From: Paraburkholderia dinghuensis
GTDB taxonomy: Bacteria > Pseudomonadota > Gammaproteobacteria > Burkholderiales > Burkholderiaceae
Assembly (NCBI RefSeq): GCF_003837865.1
Contig: NZ_RQIS01000009.1
Span: forward strand, 54,965 to 118,964
Direction: 5' to 3'
Length of the DNA stretch: 64,000 nucleotides
Shown here: piece by piece, positions 41,596-50,709 of the stretch
Layout of the letters: every line of letters starts with the position of its first letter
Position numbering within the stretch: the first letter of the stretch is position 1
Position numbers and translations under genes: made by a program
Notes under the pieces: generated by a model
The model's database searches: none
What the model was told of the DNA's origin: nothing
What the model saw: only the letters and a program-made list of their open reading frames with translations

Positions 41596-44394
41596 ATGCC
41601 TGATGATCTTCGCCTGGAAACCAGGCCAAAAACTGAACTTGAAGGAAAGACCCTGTTGCTGGTCGATGGTTCGAGCTATCTCTATCGGGCCTACCATGCT
41701 ATGCCGGATCTGCGCGGTCCTGGCGGAGAACCGACGGGTGCGCTATACGGGATCATCAACATGCTGCGCCGTATGCGCAAGGAAGTTACGGCAGAGTATA
41801 GCGCGTGCGTCTTCGACGCGAAGGGCAAGACATTCCGCGACGACTGGTATCCCGACTATAAGGCGAACCGCCCGTCCATGCCCGAACCGCTTGCAGCACA
41901 AATCGAGCCCATCCATACGGCGGTGCGCGCGCTTGGCTGGCCGTTGCTGATGATCGAACGTGTCGAGGCGGACGATGTGATCGGCACGCTCGCGCGCGAG
42001 GCGGAAAAGCACGGCATGAAGGTGATCGTGTCCACCGGCGACAAGGATCTCGCGCAGCTCGTCACCGACCACATCACGCTCATCAACACGATGACGAATG
42101 AAACGCTCGATCGCGAAGGTGTGATCGGCAAATTCGGCGTGCCGCCGGAGCGGATCGTCGATTATCTCTCGCTAATTGGCGACACCGTCGACAACGTGCC
42201 TGGCGTGAACAAGTGCGGCCCGAAGACAGCGGTCAAGTGGCTCACGGAATACGGCACGCTCGACGGCATCGTCGAACACGCAGACGAAATCAAGGGCGCC
42301 GTGGGTGGTTATCTGCGTGATGCGCTGGAGTTCCTGCCGATGGCGAAGAAGCTCGTCACGGTGGAAACCGCGTGCGATCTTTCGCAACATATCGAGTCGA
42401 TCGAAGGTGCGCTTGCCACGCGCCCCGAAGCGCGCGAGGAACTGCGCGACATCTTCGCGCAACATGGGTTCAAGACGTGGTTGCGAGAAGTTAGCGAGGC
42501 CGGCGCGAATGACACCGTGCCGGCGGCGACGGGCGGCAACGTGAAGCCGCAAGACGCCGAAGTGCAGCCCAATCTGACGCTCGACGTACCACGCCACTAC
42601 GAAACGATCCAGACGTGGGATCAGTTCGACGCGTGGCTGAAGAAAATTGAAGCGGTGGGCATCACGGCGTTCGACACCGAAACCACATCGCTCGATCCGA
42701 TGGTCGCGAAGCTCGTTGGTGTGTCGTTCGCGACGGAGCCGGGGCACGCTGCGTATCTGCCCCTCGCGCATCGCGGACCGGACGCGCCGGAGCAATTGCC
42801 GATCGACGAAGTGCTCGCGCGCCTGAAACCGTGGCTCGAAAGCGCGCAGCACAAAAAAGTCGGCCAGCACATGAAGTACGACGAACAGGTGCTTGCGAAC
42901 TACGGCATCGTCCTCGATGGTGTCGAGCACGACACGATGCTCGAATCCTACGTGCTCGAATCGCATCGCAGCCACGACATGGACAGCCTTGCGCTGCGCC
43001 ATCTCGGCATCAAGACGATCAAGTACGAGGAAGTCGCGGGCAAGGGCGCACAGCAGATCGGCTTCGACCAGGTGCCGCTCGACAAAGCCGCCGAATACTC
43101 CGCCGAAGACGCCGACATCACACTGCAGTTGCATCTCGCGCTCTATCCGCAGGTCGCGGCGGAGAAGGGGCTCGACTACGTGTACCGCGAGATCGAGATG
43201 CCGACGTCGCGCGTGTTGCGCAAGATGGAGCGCAACGGTGTGCTGATCGACACCCAGCGGCTCGACAGGCAGAGCGCTGAAATCGCGGTGCGTCTCGTCG
43301 AACTCGAACAGGAAGCCTATGTGCTGGCGGGCGGAGAGTTCAACCTCGGCTCGCCCAAGCAGATCGGCCAGATCTTCTTCGAGAAGCTGCAGTTGCCGGT
43401 CGTGAAGAAAACGCCCAGCGGCGCTCCGTCCACCGACGAAGAAGTGCTGCAGAAGCTCGCGGAAGATTATCCGTTGCCGAAGCTGCTGCTCGAGCATCGC
43501 GGGCTTTCCAAGCTCAAGTCCACCTATACCGACAAGCTGCCGCGCATGGTCAACGCGCAAACGGGCCGCGTTCACACGAACTACGCGCAGGCCGTGGCGG
43601 TGACGGGGCGGCTTGCGTCGAACGATCCGAATCTGCAGAACATTCCGGTGCGCACGGGCGAAGGGCGGCGCATTCGCGAGGCGTTCATCGCGCCGCCGGG
43701 TCACAAGATCGTGTCCGCCGACTATTCGCAGATCGAGCTGCGCATCATGGCTCACATCTCCGGCGACGAATCGCTGCTCGCCGCCTTCGCACGCGGCGAC
43801 GACATTCACCGCGCCACGGCCGCCGAAGTGTTTGGCGTGACGCCGATCGAAGTGAGCGCCGACCAGCGCCGCATCGCGAAGGTCATCAATTTCGGCCTGA
43901 TTTACGGCATGAGCGCGTTTGGGCTTGCATCGAATCTCGGCATCACGCGCGACGCGGCGAAGCTCTATATCGACCGCTACTTCGCGCGCTATCCGGGCGT
44001 CGCGCGCTACATGGACGAGACGCGTATGGACGCGAAATCGCGTGGCTACGTCGAGACCGTGTTCGGCCGTCGCCTGTGGCTGCCCGAGATCAACGGCGGC
44101 AACGGTCCGCGCCGCCAGGCCGCCGAACGCGCGGCCATCAACGCGCCGATGCAGGGCACGGCAGCGGATCTCATCAAGCTGTCGATGATCGCCGTCGAGA
44201 AGTGGCTCGACGAGACGGGCATGCGCACGAAAATGGTCATGCAGGTGCACGACGAACTGGTGCTCGAAGTGCCCGACGACGAACTGGGCGAAGTGCGCAA
44301 GCGTCTGCCCGAACTGATGTGCTCGGTTGCCTCGCTCAAGGTGCCGCTCGTCGCCGAAGTGGGCGTGGGCGCGAACTGGGAAGAAGCGCACTGA
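41596..44394 (+). CDS. polA: DNA polymerase I
   Basis: A 932-aa protein with all three domains: 5'-nuclease (LLLVDGSSYLYRAYHAMPDL, STGDKDLAQLV, SLIGDTVDNVPGV), 3'-5' exonuclease (AFDTETTSLDP with the metal-binding Asp/Glu; HDMDSLALRHLG) and polymerase (SADYSQIELRIMAHISGDES motif A, INFGLIYGMSAFG motif B, MQVHDELVLEVP motif C). It fills gaps and removes RNA primers. The start ATG 41596 lacks a strong ribosome-binding site; the next in-frame Met is within the nuclease domain so the start cannot be much later. Confidence 0.97.
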   Translation: MPDDLRLETRPKTELEGKTLLLVDGSSYLYRAYHAMPDLRGPGGEPTGALYGIINMLRRMRKEVTAEYSACVFDAKGKTFRDDWYPDYKANRPSMPEPLAAQIEPIHTAVRALGWPLLMIERVEADDVIGTLAREAEKHGMKVIVSTGDKDLAQLVTDHITLINTMTNETLDREGVIGKFGVPPERIVDYLSLIGDTVDNVPGVNKCGPKTAVKWLTEYGTLDGIVEHADEIKGAVGGYLRDALEFLPMAKKLVTVETACDLSQHIESIEGALATRPEAREELRDIFAQHGFKTWLREVSEAGANDTVPAATGGNVKPQDAEVQPNLTLDVPRHYETIQTWDQFDAWLKKIEAVGITAFDTETTSLDPMVAKLVGVSFATEPGHAAYLPLAHRGPDAPEQLPIDEVLARLKPWLESAQHKKVGQHMKYDEQVLANYGIVLDGVEHDTMLESYVLESHRSHDMDSLALRHLGIKTIKYEEVAGKGAQQIGFDQVPLDKAAEYSAEDADITLQLHLALYPQVAAEKGLDYVYREIEMPTSRVLRKMERNGVLIDTQRLDRQSAEIAVRLVELEQEAYVLAGGEFNLGSPKQIGQIFFEKLQLPVVKKTPSGAPSTDEEVLQKLAEDYPLPKLLLEHRGLSKLKSTYTDKLPRMVNAQTGRVHTNYAQAVAVTGRLASNDPNLQNIPVRTGEGRRIREAFIAPPGHKIVSADYSQIELRIMAHISGDESLLAAFARGDDIHRATAAEVFGVTPIEVSADQRRIAKVINFGLIYGMSAFGLASNLGITRDAAKLYIDRYFARYPGVARYMDETRMDAKSRGYVETVFGRRLWLPEINGGNGPRRQAAERAAINAPMQGTAADLIKLSMIAVEKWLDETGMRTKMVMQVHDELVLEVPDDELGEVRKRLPELMCSVASLKVPLVAEVGVGANWEEAH

Positions 44395-44613
44395 CAATCC
44401 CCGGATGCCCGAACGCGCTGCAGCGCGCGGGCACACTGCCGTAACGAACACGAAATACCCGCGCACGCAGTGGCGTAGAAGCGCGCGGCGCGCATGTCGT
44501 TCATGCGTGCTGCGGCGCTTCGCGCGGTGCGCTCCGTAAGCCGACAAACCACGGATGGCCGGTGCCCATGAGCGTCGGCGGATCCAACGATTTTCGACAC
44601 GCACGGAGAGTCT

Positions 44614-45957
44614 ATGCATCGCTTTATCGTTGTGGGAGGAGGAGCAGGCGGGCTGGAACTGGCGACACGCCTCGGCGACCGTTACGGCAAGGCGCGCAAG
44701 GGTGGCGAGCCGCGGGCGAGCGTCACGCTGGTCGACCGGTATCCCACGCATATCTGGAAGCCGCTGCTGCACGAAGTCGCGGCGGGCAGCCTCGATCCGT
44801 TCACCCAGGAGCTTCCGTATGCGGCGCAAGCGCGCTGGCATGGCTTCGCGTTTCAGCAAGGCGAGTTGATCGGACTCGACCGCGCGGCCAAACGCATCCA
44901 GCTCGGCGCGGTGAGGGACGACGACGGCGGCGAACTGCTGCCGCCGCGCGAACTCGACTACGACACGCTCGTGGTGGCAATCGGCAGCACGACGCACTTT
45001 TTCGGCGTGCCTGGCGCGGCTGAAAACTCGATCGCGCTCGATACCGTCGAGCAGGCCGAACGCTTTCGCAAGCGGCTCATCGCGGCGTGTGTGCGCGCAG
45101 AACATCAGGCACCGGAGTCCACGTCTGCAGGCGTCGCGACGAGCGGCGAACCGCGCGTGCAAGTCGCGATCATCGGCGCGGGGGCAACGGGCGTGGAGTT
45201 GTCGGCCGAACTGCGGAACACGGCAGAGGTGCTGTCCGCGTATGGGCTGCACAAGCTCGATCCGCGTCACGATGTCGGTATCGTGCTGATCGAAGCGGGG
45301 CCGCGCATCCTGCCCGCGCTGAGCGAGCGTGTGTCGACGGCGACGGAGGATCTGCTGAAGAAAATCGGCGTGCAGTTGTACATTGCCGAGCGCGTGACGG
45401 AGGTGGCACCGGGCGTCGTGCGTATGGCAAGCGGCAAGTCCGTGCGCGCCGACCTCACGGTCTGGGCGGCGGGCATCACCGCGCCATCGGTGCTTGCGCA
45501 ACTCGATGGCCTTGCGGTCAACAAACTCGGCCAGCTGATCGTGCGCCGCACGCTGCAGACCGAAACTGACGACAGCATTTTCGCGTTCGGCGACTGCGCG
45601 GCCTGCCCGTGGCCCGGCAACGAGCGCAACGTGCCGCCGCGCGCGCAGTCCGCGCATCAACAAGCTACGTTCCTGTTCCGTTCGTCCGGCAACCTGCTCG
45701 ATGGAGAGCCGCTACCGGAGTTCACGTATCGCGACTTCGGTTCGCTCGTATCGCTCGGTCACTTCAGTGCGGTCGGCAATCTGATGGGCGGCGTGATCGG
45801 CGGGAGCATGCTGATCGAGGGACTCTTCGCGCGCTTCATGTACATGTCGCTGTACCGTTTGCACATCGCCGCGTTGCACGGTTACGCACGCATGGTGCTC
45901 GACACGTTTGCTCACTGGCTGCGCCGCACCACGCTGCCGCGCGTGAAGCTGCATTGA
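44614..45957 (+). CDS. ndh: Type II NADH dehydrogenase (NDH-2)
   Basis: A 447-aa FAD protein. FIVVGGGAGGLELATRLG (4-21) binds FAD, AIIGAGATGVELSAEL (about 187-202) binds NAD(P)H, and IFAFGDCAAC (about 325-334) is the closing FAD motif. The C-terminal HFSAVGNLMG and hydrophobic helix IEGLFARFMYMSLYRLH are the membrane anchor region of NDH-2, which feeds electrons to quinone without pumping protons. GGAGAG precedes ATG 44614. The 218 bp before it hold only a GC-rich hairpin after polA. Confidence 0.9.
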   Translation: MHRFIVVGGGAGGLELATRLGDRYGKARKGGEPRASVTLVDRYPTHIWKPLLHEVAAGSLDPFTQELPYAAQARWHGFAFQQGELIGLDRAAKRIQLGAVRDDDGGELLPPRELDYDTLVVAIGSTTHFFGVPGAAENSIALDTVEQAERFRKRLIAACVRAEHQAPESTSAGVATSGEPRVQVAIIGAGATGVELSAELRNTAEVLSAYGLHKLDPRHDVGIVLIEAGPRILPALSERVSTATEDLLKKIGVQLYIAERVTEVAPGVVRMASGKSVRADLTVWAAGITAPSVLAQLDGLAVNKLGQLIVRRTLQTETDDSIFAFGDCAACPWPGNERNVPPRAQSAHQQATFLFRSSGNLLDGEPLPEFTYRDFGSLVSLGHFSAVGNLMGGVIGGSMLIEGLFARFMYMSLYRLHIAALHGYARMVLDTFAHWLRRTTLPRVKLH

Positions 45958-46080
45958 CCGCTGCATTGACCATTACGCCCGCGCGCGTCGTGAGGCGCGG
46001 GCGTCATCGCCTGGTTTGACGGCCCGGTTTTTGCGCGCTGGTGTCAACGCCCGGCGTCACCGATCAACGAGGAGAGTTTC

Positions 46081-46953
46081 ATGCTGAAGCCCGAAATCGA
46101 TTCCCTTGTCCCACACGTACCGTTCGACCGCCGCACCTTCCTGAAGGCCGCGCTCGGAACCGGATTCGCCGCAGCCGTGCTGCCGGTTTCCGCACAGACC
46201 ATCCATACCGATGCCGAAGGACTCGACGCGGGCGAAGTCGGCTTCGAATCGAACGGCACGCTGATCCCCGCGTATCGCGCGCAGCCGCGCGGCAAGACGC
46301 ATCTGCCAGTGATCGTGGTGGTGCATGAGGCTTTTGGCGTGCACGAGCATATCGCCGACGTGTGCCGCCGCTTCGCGAAGCTCGGCTATCTTGCGGTCGC
46401 GCCCGATCTCTTCGTGCGCGAAGGCGATGCGTCGGCCTATCCGACGATTCAGCAGATCGACCAGAATATTTTGAGCAAGGTGCCGGACGCGCAGGCGATG
46501 TCCGACCTCGACGCAACCGTCGCGTGGGCCGGGCAGCACGGTGGTGACCCAAAGCGTCTGGGTATCAACGGATTCTGCTGGGGTGGCCGCATCGCGTGGC
46601 TTTACGCCGAGCACAATCCGCGGATGAGAGCGGCGGTGTCGTGGTACGGGCGCGTGGCGGGGCAGCACACGCAGACCATGCCGGAGAATCCGCTCGATCT
46701 CGCGGGCGAGCTACAGGTGCCGGTCCTTGGTCTCTATGGCCGCCAGGACCAGGGCATTCCGCAGGACACCCTCGCGCAGATGAAGCAGGCCATCGCACAA
46801 GGGCCGCAGGGCGGACGCGGCTCGGAATTCGTCGTGTACGACGACGCGGGTCATGCCTTCTTCGCGGACTATCGTCCGAGCTATCGCAAGGCCGACGCCG
46901 AGGATGCCTGGCGCCGCACGCTCGCGTGGTTCAGCGGGCACGGCGTCGCGTGA
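46081..46953 (+). CDS. Dienelactone hydrolase-family protein, Tat-exported
   Basis: A 290-aa protein. The N-terminal twin-arginine signal DRRTFLKAALGTGFAAAV (about 17-34) exports it. The hydrolase follows: VIVVVHEAFGVHEHI, the nucleophile Cys in INGFCWGGR (about 163), GLYGRQDQGIP with the Asp and DDAGHAFFADY with the His (about 260), i.e. the Cys-Asp-His triad of dienelactone hydrolases. The natural substrate is unclear since no aromatic pathway genes surround it. GAGGAG precedes the ATG. Confidence 0.88.
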   Translation: MLKPEIDSLVPHVPFDRRTFLKAALGTGFAAAVLPVSAQTIHTDAEGLDAGEVGFESNGTLIPAYRAQPRGKTHLPVIVVVHEAFGVHEHIADVCRRFAKLGYLAVAPDLFVREGDASAYPTIQQIDQNILSKVPDAQAMSDLDATVAWAGQHGGDPKRLGINGFCWGGRIAWLYAEHNPRMRAAVSWYGRVAGQHTQTMPENPLDLAGELQVPVLGLYGRQDQGIPQDTLAQMKQAIAQGPQGGRGSEFVVYDDAGHAFFADYRPSYRKADAEDAWRRTLAWFSGHGVA

Positions 46954-46984
46954 GGCGGCGCCGCAGCGGGGGACCGGAAGCTGC

Positions 46985-47857
46985 TCAGGGATTCGGCCCC
47001 GTCGCAACCGGACGCGACGGGTCGGCGCACCATTCGCTCCACGATCCGGCGTAGAGCGCCGCACCGTGCAGCCCCGCGATCTCCATCGCGAGCATGTTGT
47101 GGCACGCCGTCACGCCTGAGCCGCATTGCAGCACGACATGCTCGGGCGTCTTGCCCCCGATCACCGCAGCAAAGTCTTCGCGCAGCGTGTGCGCCGGCTT
47201 GAAGCGGCCATCGGCGGTGAGGTTGTCCTTGAAGAAGCGGTTGCGCGCGCCAGGGATATGGCCGCCGACTGGATCGATCGTCTCGTTCTCGCCGCGATAG
47301 CGGTCGGCTGCGCGGGCGTCGATGACGACAAGTTCGTGCGTCGAGAGATTGCGTACAACGGCCTGCACATCGATCGTCACCTGAAGTGGTGCGCCGGCCG
47401 TGAAGTTGCCCTTCGTGGGCTGCGGCGCGGCGTCCGTCGACAGAGCGAAGCCAGCCGCTTCCCACGCTTGCAGACCGCCGTCGAGTACGGCCACCGAATC
47501 GTGGCCGAGCCAGCGCAGCAGCCACCACAGACGCGCCGCATATGAGCCGCCTTGCGCGTCGTAAGCGACGACCTGCTGGCCTTCGTTCAGGCCGCGGGCC
47601 GCGAGCGTGTTCACGAGCGCCGCACGATCGGGCAGCGGATGGCGGCCGTTCTTGCCGGTCTTCGCGCCGGAAAGGTCGCGATCGAGGTGCAAATACTGCG
47701 CGCCGGGAATGTGGCCGGCCGCGAAAGCGGATTCGCCCGCAGCGGGGTCGGCGAGGTCGAAGCGGCAATCGAACACGAGGACACTGCCGGGCGCGGCGGC
47801 GAGGCGTTCGTGCAGATTGGCGGCGGAGATCAGCGTGGTGTAGTGCGAATGGGGCAT
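46985..47857 (-). CDS. sseA: 3-Mercaptopyruvate/thiosulfate sulfurtransferase (two rhodanese domains)
   Basis: A 290-aa protein of two rhodanese modules. The C-terminal one carries the active-site loop CGSGVTACHN (Cys at about 238), the CG-S-G-V-T form typical of 3-mercaptopyruvate sulfurtransferase; the N-terminal one (AFAAGHIPGAQYLHLDRDLS) is catalytically inactive, as usual. It moves sulfane sulfur from mercaptopyruvate to thiophilic acceptors. Confidence 0.9.
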   Translation of the reverse strand: MPHSHYTTLISAANLHERLAAAPGSVLVFDCRFDLADPAAGESAFAAGHIPGAQYLHLDRDLSGAKTGKNGRHPLPDRAALVNTLAARGLNEGQQVVAYDAQGGSYAARLWWLLRWLGHDSVAVLDGGLQAWEAAGFALSTDAAPQPTKGNFTAGAPLQVTIDVQAVVRNLSTHELVVIDARAADRYRGENETIDPVGGHIPGARNRFFKDNLTADGRFKPAHTLREDFAAVIGGKTPEHVVLQCGSGVTACHNMLAMEIAGLHGAALYAGSWSEWCADPSRPVATGPNP

Positions 47858-47993
47858 GTCGACGGCTCCTGATCAGGTGCGACCGGCCGCGTTGCGCAGG
47901 ACCGGCCCGATGTCGTCAGTCTAAACAAAAAAACGGGCCGAAGCCCGTCTTTCCTTGATGCCCATTTGCCCCTTGCGGCCGAAGCCGGCGCGC

Positions 47994-49103
47994 TCAATCA
48001 GTGAGGTTCAACTCGCGGCGCAGGAACTCGTGGAAGTGCTGCATGCCGTCTTCCATCGGGCTCTGATAGGGGCCGACCTCCGACACGCCACGATCGAACA
48101 GCGTGCGGCGGCCAGCGTCCATGCGTTCGGCGATCTCGTCGTCTTCGATGGCGGTTTCCATATAGGCGGCGCGCTCGGCCTCGACGAACTCGCGTTCGAA
48201 CAGCGTGATTTCCTCGGGGTAGTAGAACTCGACGATGTTCGTCGTCTTCTGCGTGCCCTGCGGAACCAGCCACGACACGACGAGCACGTGCGGATACCAC
48301 TCGATCATGAGATTCGGGTAGTACACCATCCAGATCGCGCCGAATTCCGGCGGCACGCCATTGCGGAAACGCAGGACCTCGTCGTGCCACTTGCGGTAAA
48401 TCGGGCTGCCCGGCTTGCCGAGGCGGTTGTGCACGCCCACGGTCTGCACGCTATACCACTCGCCGAACTCCCACTTCAGGTCGTCGCACGACACGAAGTT
48501 GCCGAGTCCCGGATGGAACGGCACGACGTGGTAGTCCTCGAGATAGACCTCGATGAAGGTCTTCCAGTTGTAGTTGCACTCGTGGATCTCGACGTGATCG
48601 AACATATAGTCCGAGAAGTCGAGATGCTGCGCCGGGCCAAGGCGTGCAAGGTCGCGCGCGACGTCGCGCCCGCCGGCCTCGAAAAGCAGGCCGTTCCATT
48701 TCTGCAGCGGCGTGCTGGTCAGGTTCAGGCAGGGTTTGTCTGCGAAGTGAGGCGCGCCGAGCAGCTCGCCCTTGAGGTCATACGTCCAGCGATGGAGCGG
48801 ACAGACGATATTGTCGGCGTTGCCGCGGCCGTTGAGCATGATGGCCTGGCGGTGGCGGCAAACGTTCGAGAGCAACTCGACCTCGTTGTGCCTGTTGCGC
48901 ACCAGCACGCGACCCTCATTCTCGCTGGGCAGGGCAAAATAATTCCCCGCCTCCGGCACCATCAACTCGTGCCCGATATAACGGGGACCTTTCTGGAAGA
49001 GTGTTTCGATTTCGCGCGTAAGAAGCGCATCGTCAAAATAAGCGGCGACTGGCAGCTGGCTGTGGATGGACTGCAGCTGCAATGCATTGCTCAGATTGGA
49101 CAT
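47994..49103 (-). CDS. Aromatic-ring-hydroxylating-type Rieske oxygenase alpha subunit
   Basis: A 369-aa protein. The Rieske 2Fe-2S domain has CRHRQAIML (about 74) and CPLHRWTYDL (about 92), the C-x-H...C-x2-H ligands. The catalytic domain has EDYHVVPFHPGL (about 186-197), supplying the two His iron ligands, as in RHO alpha subunits. No beta subunit, ferredoxin or reductase gene adjoins it. ATG 49103 has GGGAG just upstream; a longer frame to 49148 has no support. The substrate is unknown. In Burkholderiales this gene commonly stands beside xseB. Confidence 0.88.
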   Translation of the reverse strand: MSNLSNALQLQSIHSQLPVAAYFDDALLTREIETLFQKGPRYIGHELMVPEAGNYFALPSENEGRVLVRNRHNEVELLSNVCRHRQAIMLNGRGNADNIVCPLHRWTYDLKGELLGAPHFADKPCLNLTSTPLQKWNGLLFEAGGRDVARDLARLGPAQHLDFSDYMFDHVEIHECNYNWKTFIEVYLEDYHVVPFHPGLGNFVSCDDLKWEFGEWYSVQTVGVHNRLGKPGSPIYRKWHDEVLRFRNGVPPEFGAIWMVYYPNLMIEWYPHVLVVSWLVPQGTQKTTNIVEFYYPEEITLFEREFVEAERAAYMETAIEDDEIAERMDAGRRTLFDRGVSEVGPYQSPMEDGMQHFHEFLRRELNLTD

Positions 49104-49400
49104 TCCCACTCCCGATGAAGACGTGAAAGCAGTGAACAACCCAACCATCGAAGATTCGATTTAGGGAATCGGAAATTATAGCCGCATAGTTCCCCGGCGG
49201 GTAGATAAGTCACTGATTTTTGTCAAAATTGCATCGGCGATACGCTTTTGCTGCACGGTTAGTGCGCCGTTGACGTCATTTTCGTTCAGGATCGCATCGT
49301 GGATTCTTGCGTGACGCCAAGGGGATGCGAGCCGGCGAGCGGGTCGGACCGGTCGCTTTTGCCGTAGAATGTCCGCCTTGTTTCAATATTGCGACGACTC

Positions 49401-49739
49401 ATGGCGAAATCCGCATCGAAAGACGGTGCCGCGGACGCTGCGGCAGCGGCCGAAGGCGCCAGTGATAGCAGCGGTGGCAAGGGTGACGCTCTGGCGCAGC
49501 CCGAGAGCTACGAGGCCGCACTGGCAGAGCTCGACACCCTCGTGGCGCGCATGGAAGCCGGGAGCCTGAGCCTCGAGGAATCGCTGGCCGCCTACCGGCG
49601 CGGTGCCGTGCTGGTGAAGTTCTGCCAGCAACAGCTGGAAAAGGTTGAACAACAGGTGCGCGTGCTCGACGGCGAAACGCTTCGGCCTGTGCCCCTCAAT
49701 ACGACAAGCTCCGCTTCGGGCGGGGACGACGATCTATGA
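49401..49739 (+). CDS. xseB: Exodeoxyribonuclease VII small subunit
   Basis: A 112-aa protein. After an Ala/Gly/Ser-rich leader (residues 1-30) the XseB core follows: SYEAALAELDTLVARMEAGS, LSLEESLAAYRRG and FCQQQLEKVEQQV, a helical hairpin that binds XseA. ATG 49401 (MAKSAS) is chosen over 49389. It ends in a 4-base ATGA overlap with ispA, so the two are cotranslated. The 250 bp upstream hold no gene. Confidence 0.93.
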   Translation: MAKSASKDGAADAAAAAEGASDSSGGKGDALAQPESYEAALAELDTLVARMEAGSLSLEESLAAYRRGAVLVKFCQQQLEKVEQQVRVLDGETLRPVPLNTTSSASGGDDDL

Positions 49740-50617
49740 CATTTGAACAATGGACCCGGCTGGTGCTGGACCGGGTCGAAACCGCGCTCGAACACTATTT
49801 GCCGGCAGCCACCGTGCTGCCTGCGGGGTTGCATGACGCCATGCGTTATGCGGTGCTCGGCGGCGGCAAGCGCGTGCGGCCGCTCCTGTGCCACGCAGCG
49901 GGCGAGCTGACTAGTGCGACGCCCGAGGCGCTCGACGCGGCAGCCTGCGCGCTGGAGATGATCCACGTCTATTCGCTCGTACACGACGACATGCCGTGCA
50001 TGGACGACGACGATCTGCGCCGCGGCAAGCCGACGGTCCATGTGAAGTACGACGAGCCGACCGCGCTGCTGGTCGGCGACGCGCTGCAGTCGCAAGCTTT
50101 CATCACGCTGACGTCGGATGTGCTGGATGCACCGCGTCAGGCCGCGCTCGTGCGCGAACTCGCGCTGGCGAGCGGCTCGATTGGCATGGCGGGTGGCCAG
50201 GCCATCGACCTCGCGAGCGTGGGCCGTGCACTCACACGCGCAGAACTCGAAACGATGCACCAGCTGAAGACCGGTGCGCTGTTGCGCGCGTCGGTCCGCA
50301 TGGGCGCGGTGGCCGGCGAAACGCCGTCCGCCGACACGCTGCGCGCGCTCGACGTGTACGCGGGTGCCGTGGGTCTCGCCTTCCAGGTGGTGGACGACAT
50401 CCTCGACGTCACCGCCGACTCGGCGACGCTTGGCAAGACCGCTGGCAAGGACGCGAAGGATGGCAAGCCGACCTATGTGTCGATCATCGGTCTGGACGCA
50501 TCGCGCGCGCTCGCACAGCAATTGCGCAGCGATGCTCATGCCGCACTCGAACCGTTCGGTGCGCGCGCACAGCGCCTCGCAGAACTCGCTGACCTGGTTG
50601 TCAACCGGCTCAGTTGA
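49736..50617 (+). CDS. ispA: (2E,6E)-Farnesyl diphosphate synthase
   Basis: A 293-aa polyprenyl synthase: GGKRVRPLLCHAAGEL, the first Asp-rich motif DDMPCMDDDDLRRGKPT (about 82-98) and the second DDILDVTAD (about 220-228). It makes FPP for quinone and undecaprenyl phosphate synthesis. Operon xseB-ispA-dxs supplies precursors, with dxs following at 93 bp. Confidence 0.95.
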   Translation: MTFEQWTRLVLDRVETALEHYLPAATVLPAGLHDAMRYAVLGGGKRVRPLLCHAAGELTSATPEALDAAACALEMIHVYSLVHDDMPCMDDDDLRRGKPTVHVKYDEPTALLVGDALQSQAFITLTSDVLDAPRQAALVRELALASGSIGMAGGQAIDLASVGRALTRAELETMHQLKTGALLRASVRMGAVAGETPSADTLRALDVYAGAVGLAFQVVDDILDVTADSATLGKTAGKDAKDGKPTYVSIIGLDASRALAQQLRSDAHAALEPFGARAQRLAELADLVVNRLS

Positions 50618-50709
50618 CTGTGCTTGATTGCGCCAACCCGCCCACGCGCATGAAAGGGGAGTAATGCGCGACAGAAGTGCGGGAGCGCCCGTTTTCCTAC
50701 AATGGAACG

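Noticed and set aside
42172..45663. Minus-strand 1163-aa open frame opposite polA and ndh
   Set aside because: Very long but it is a mirror of polA/ndh; no motifs, and it crosses the intergenic gap between them.
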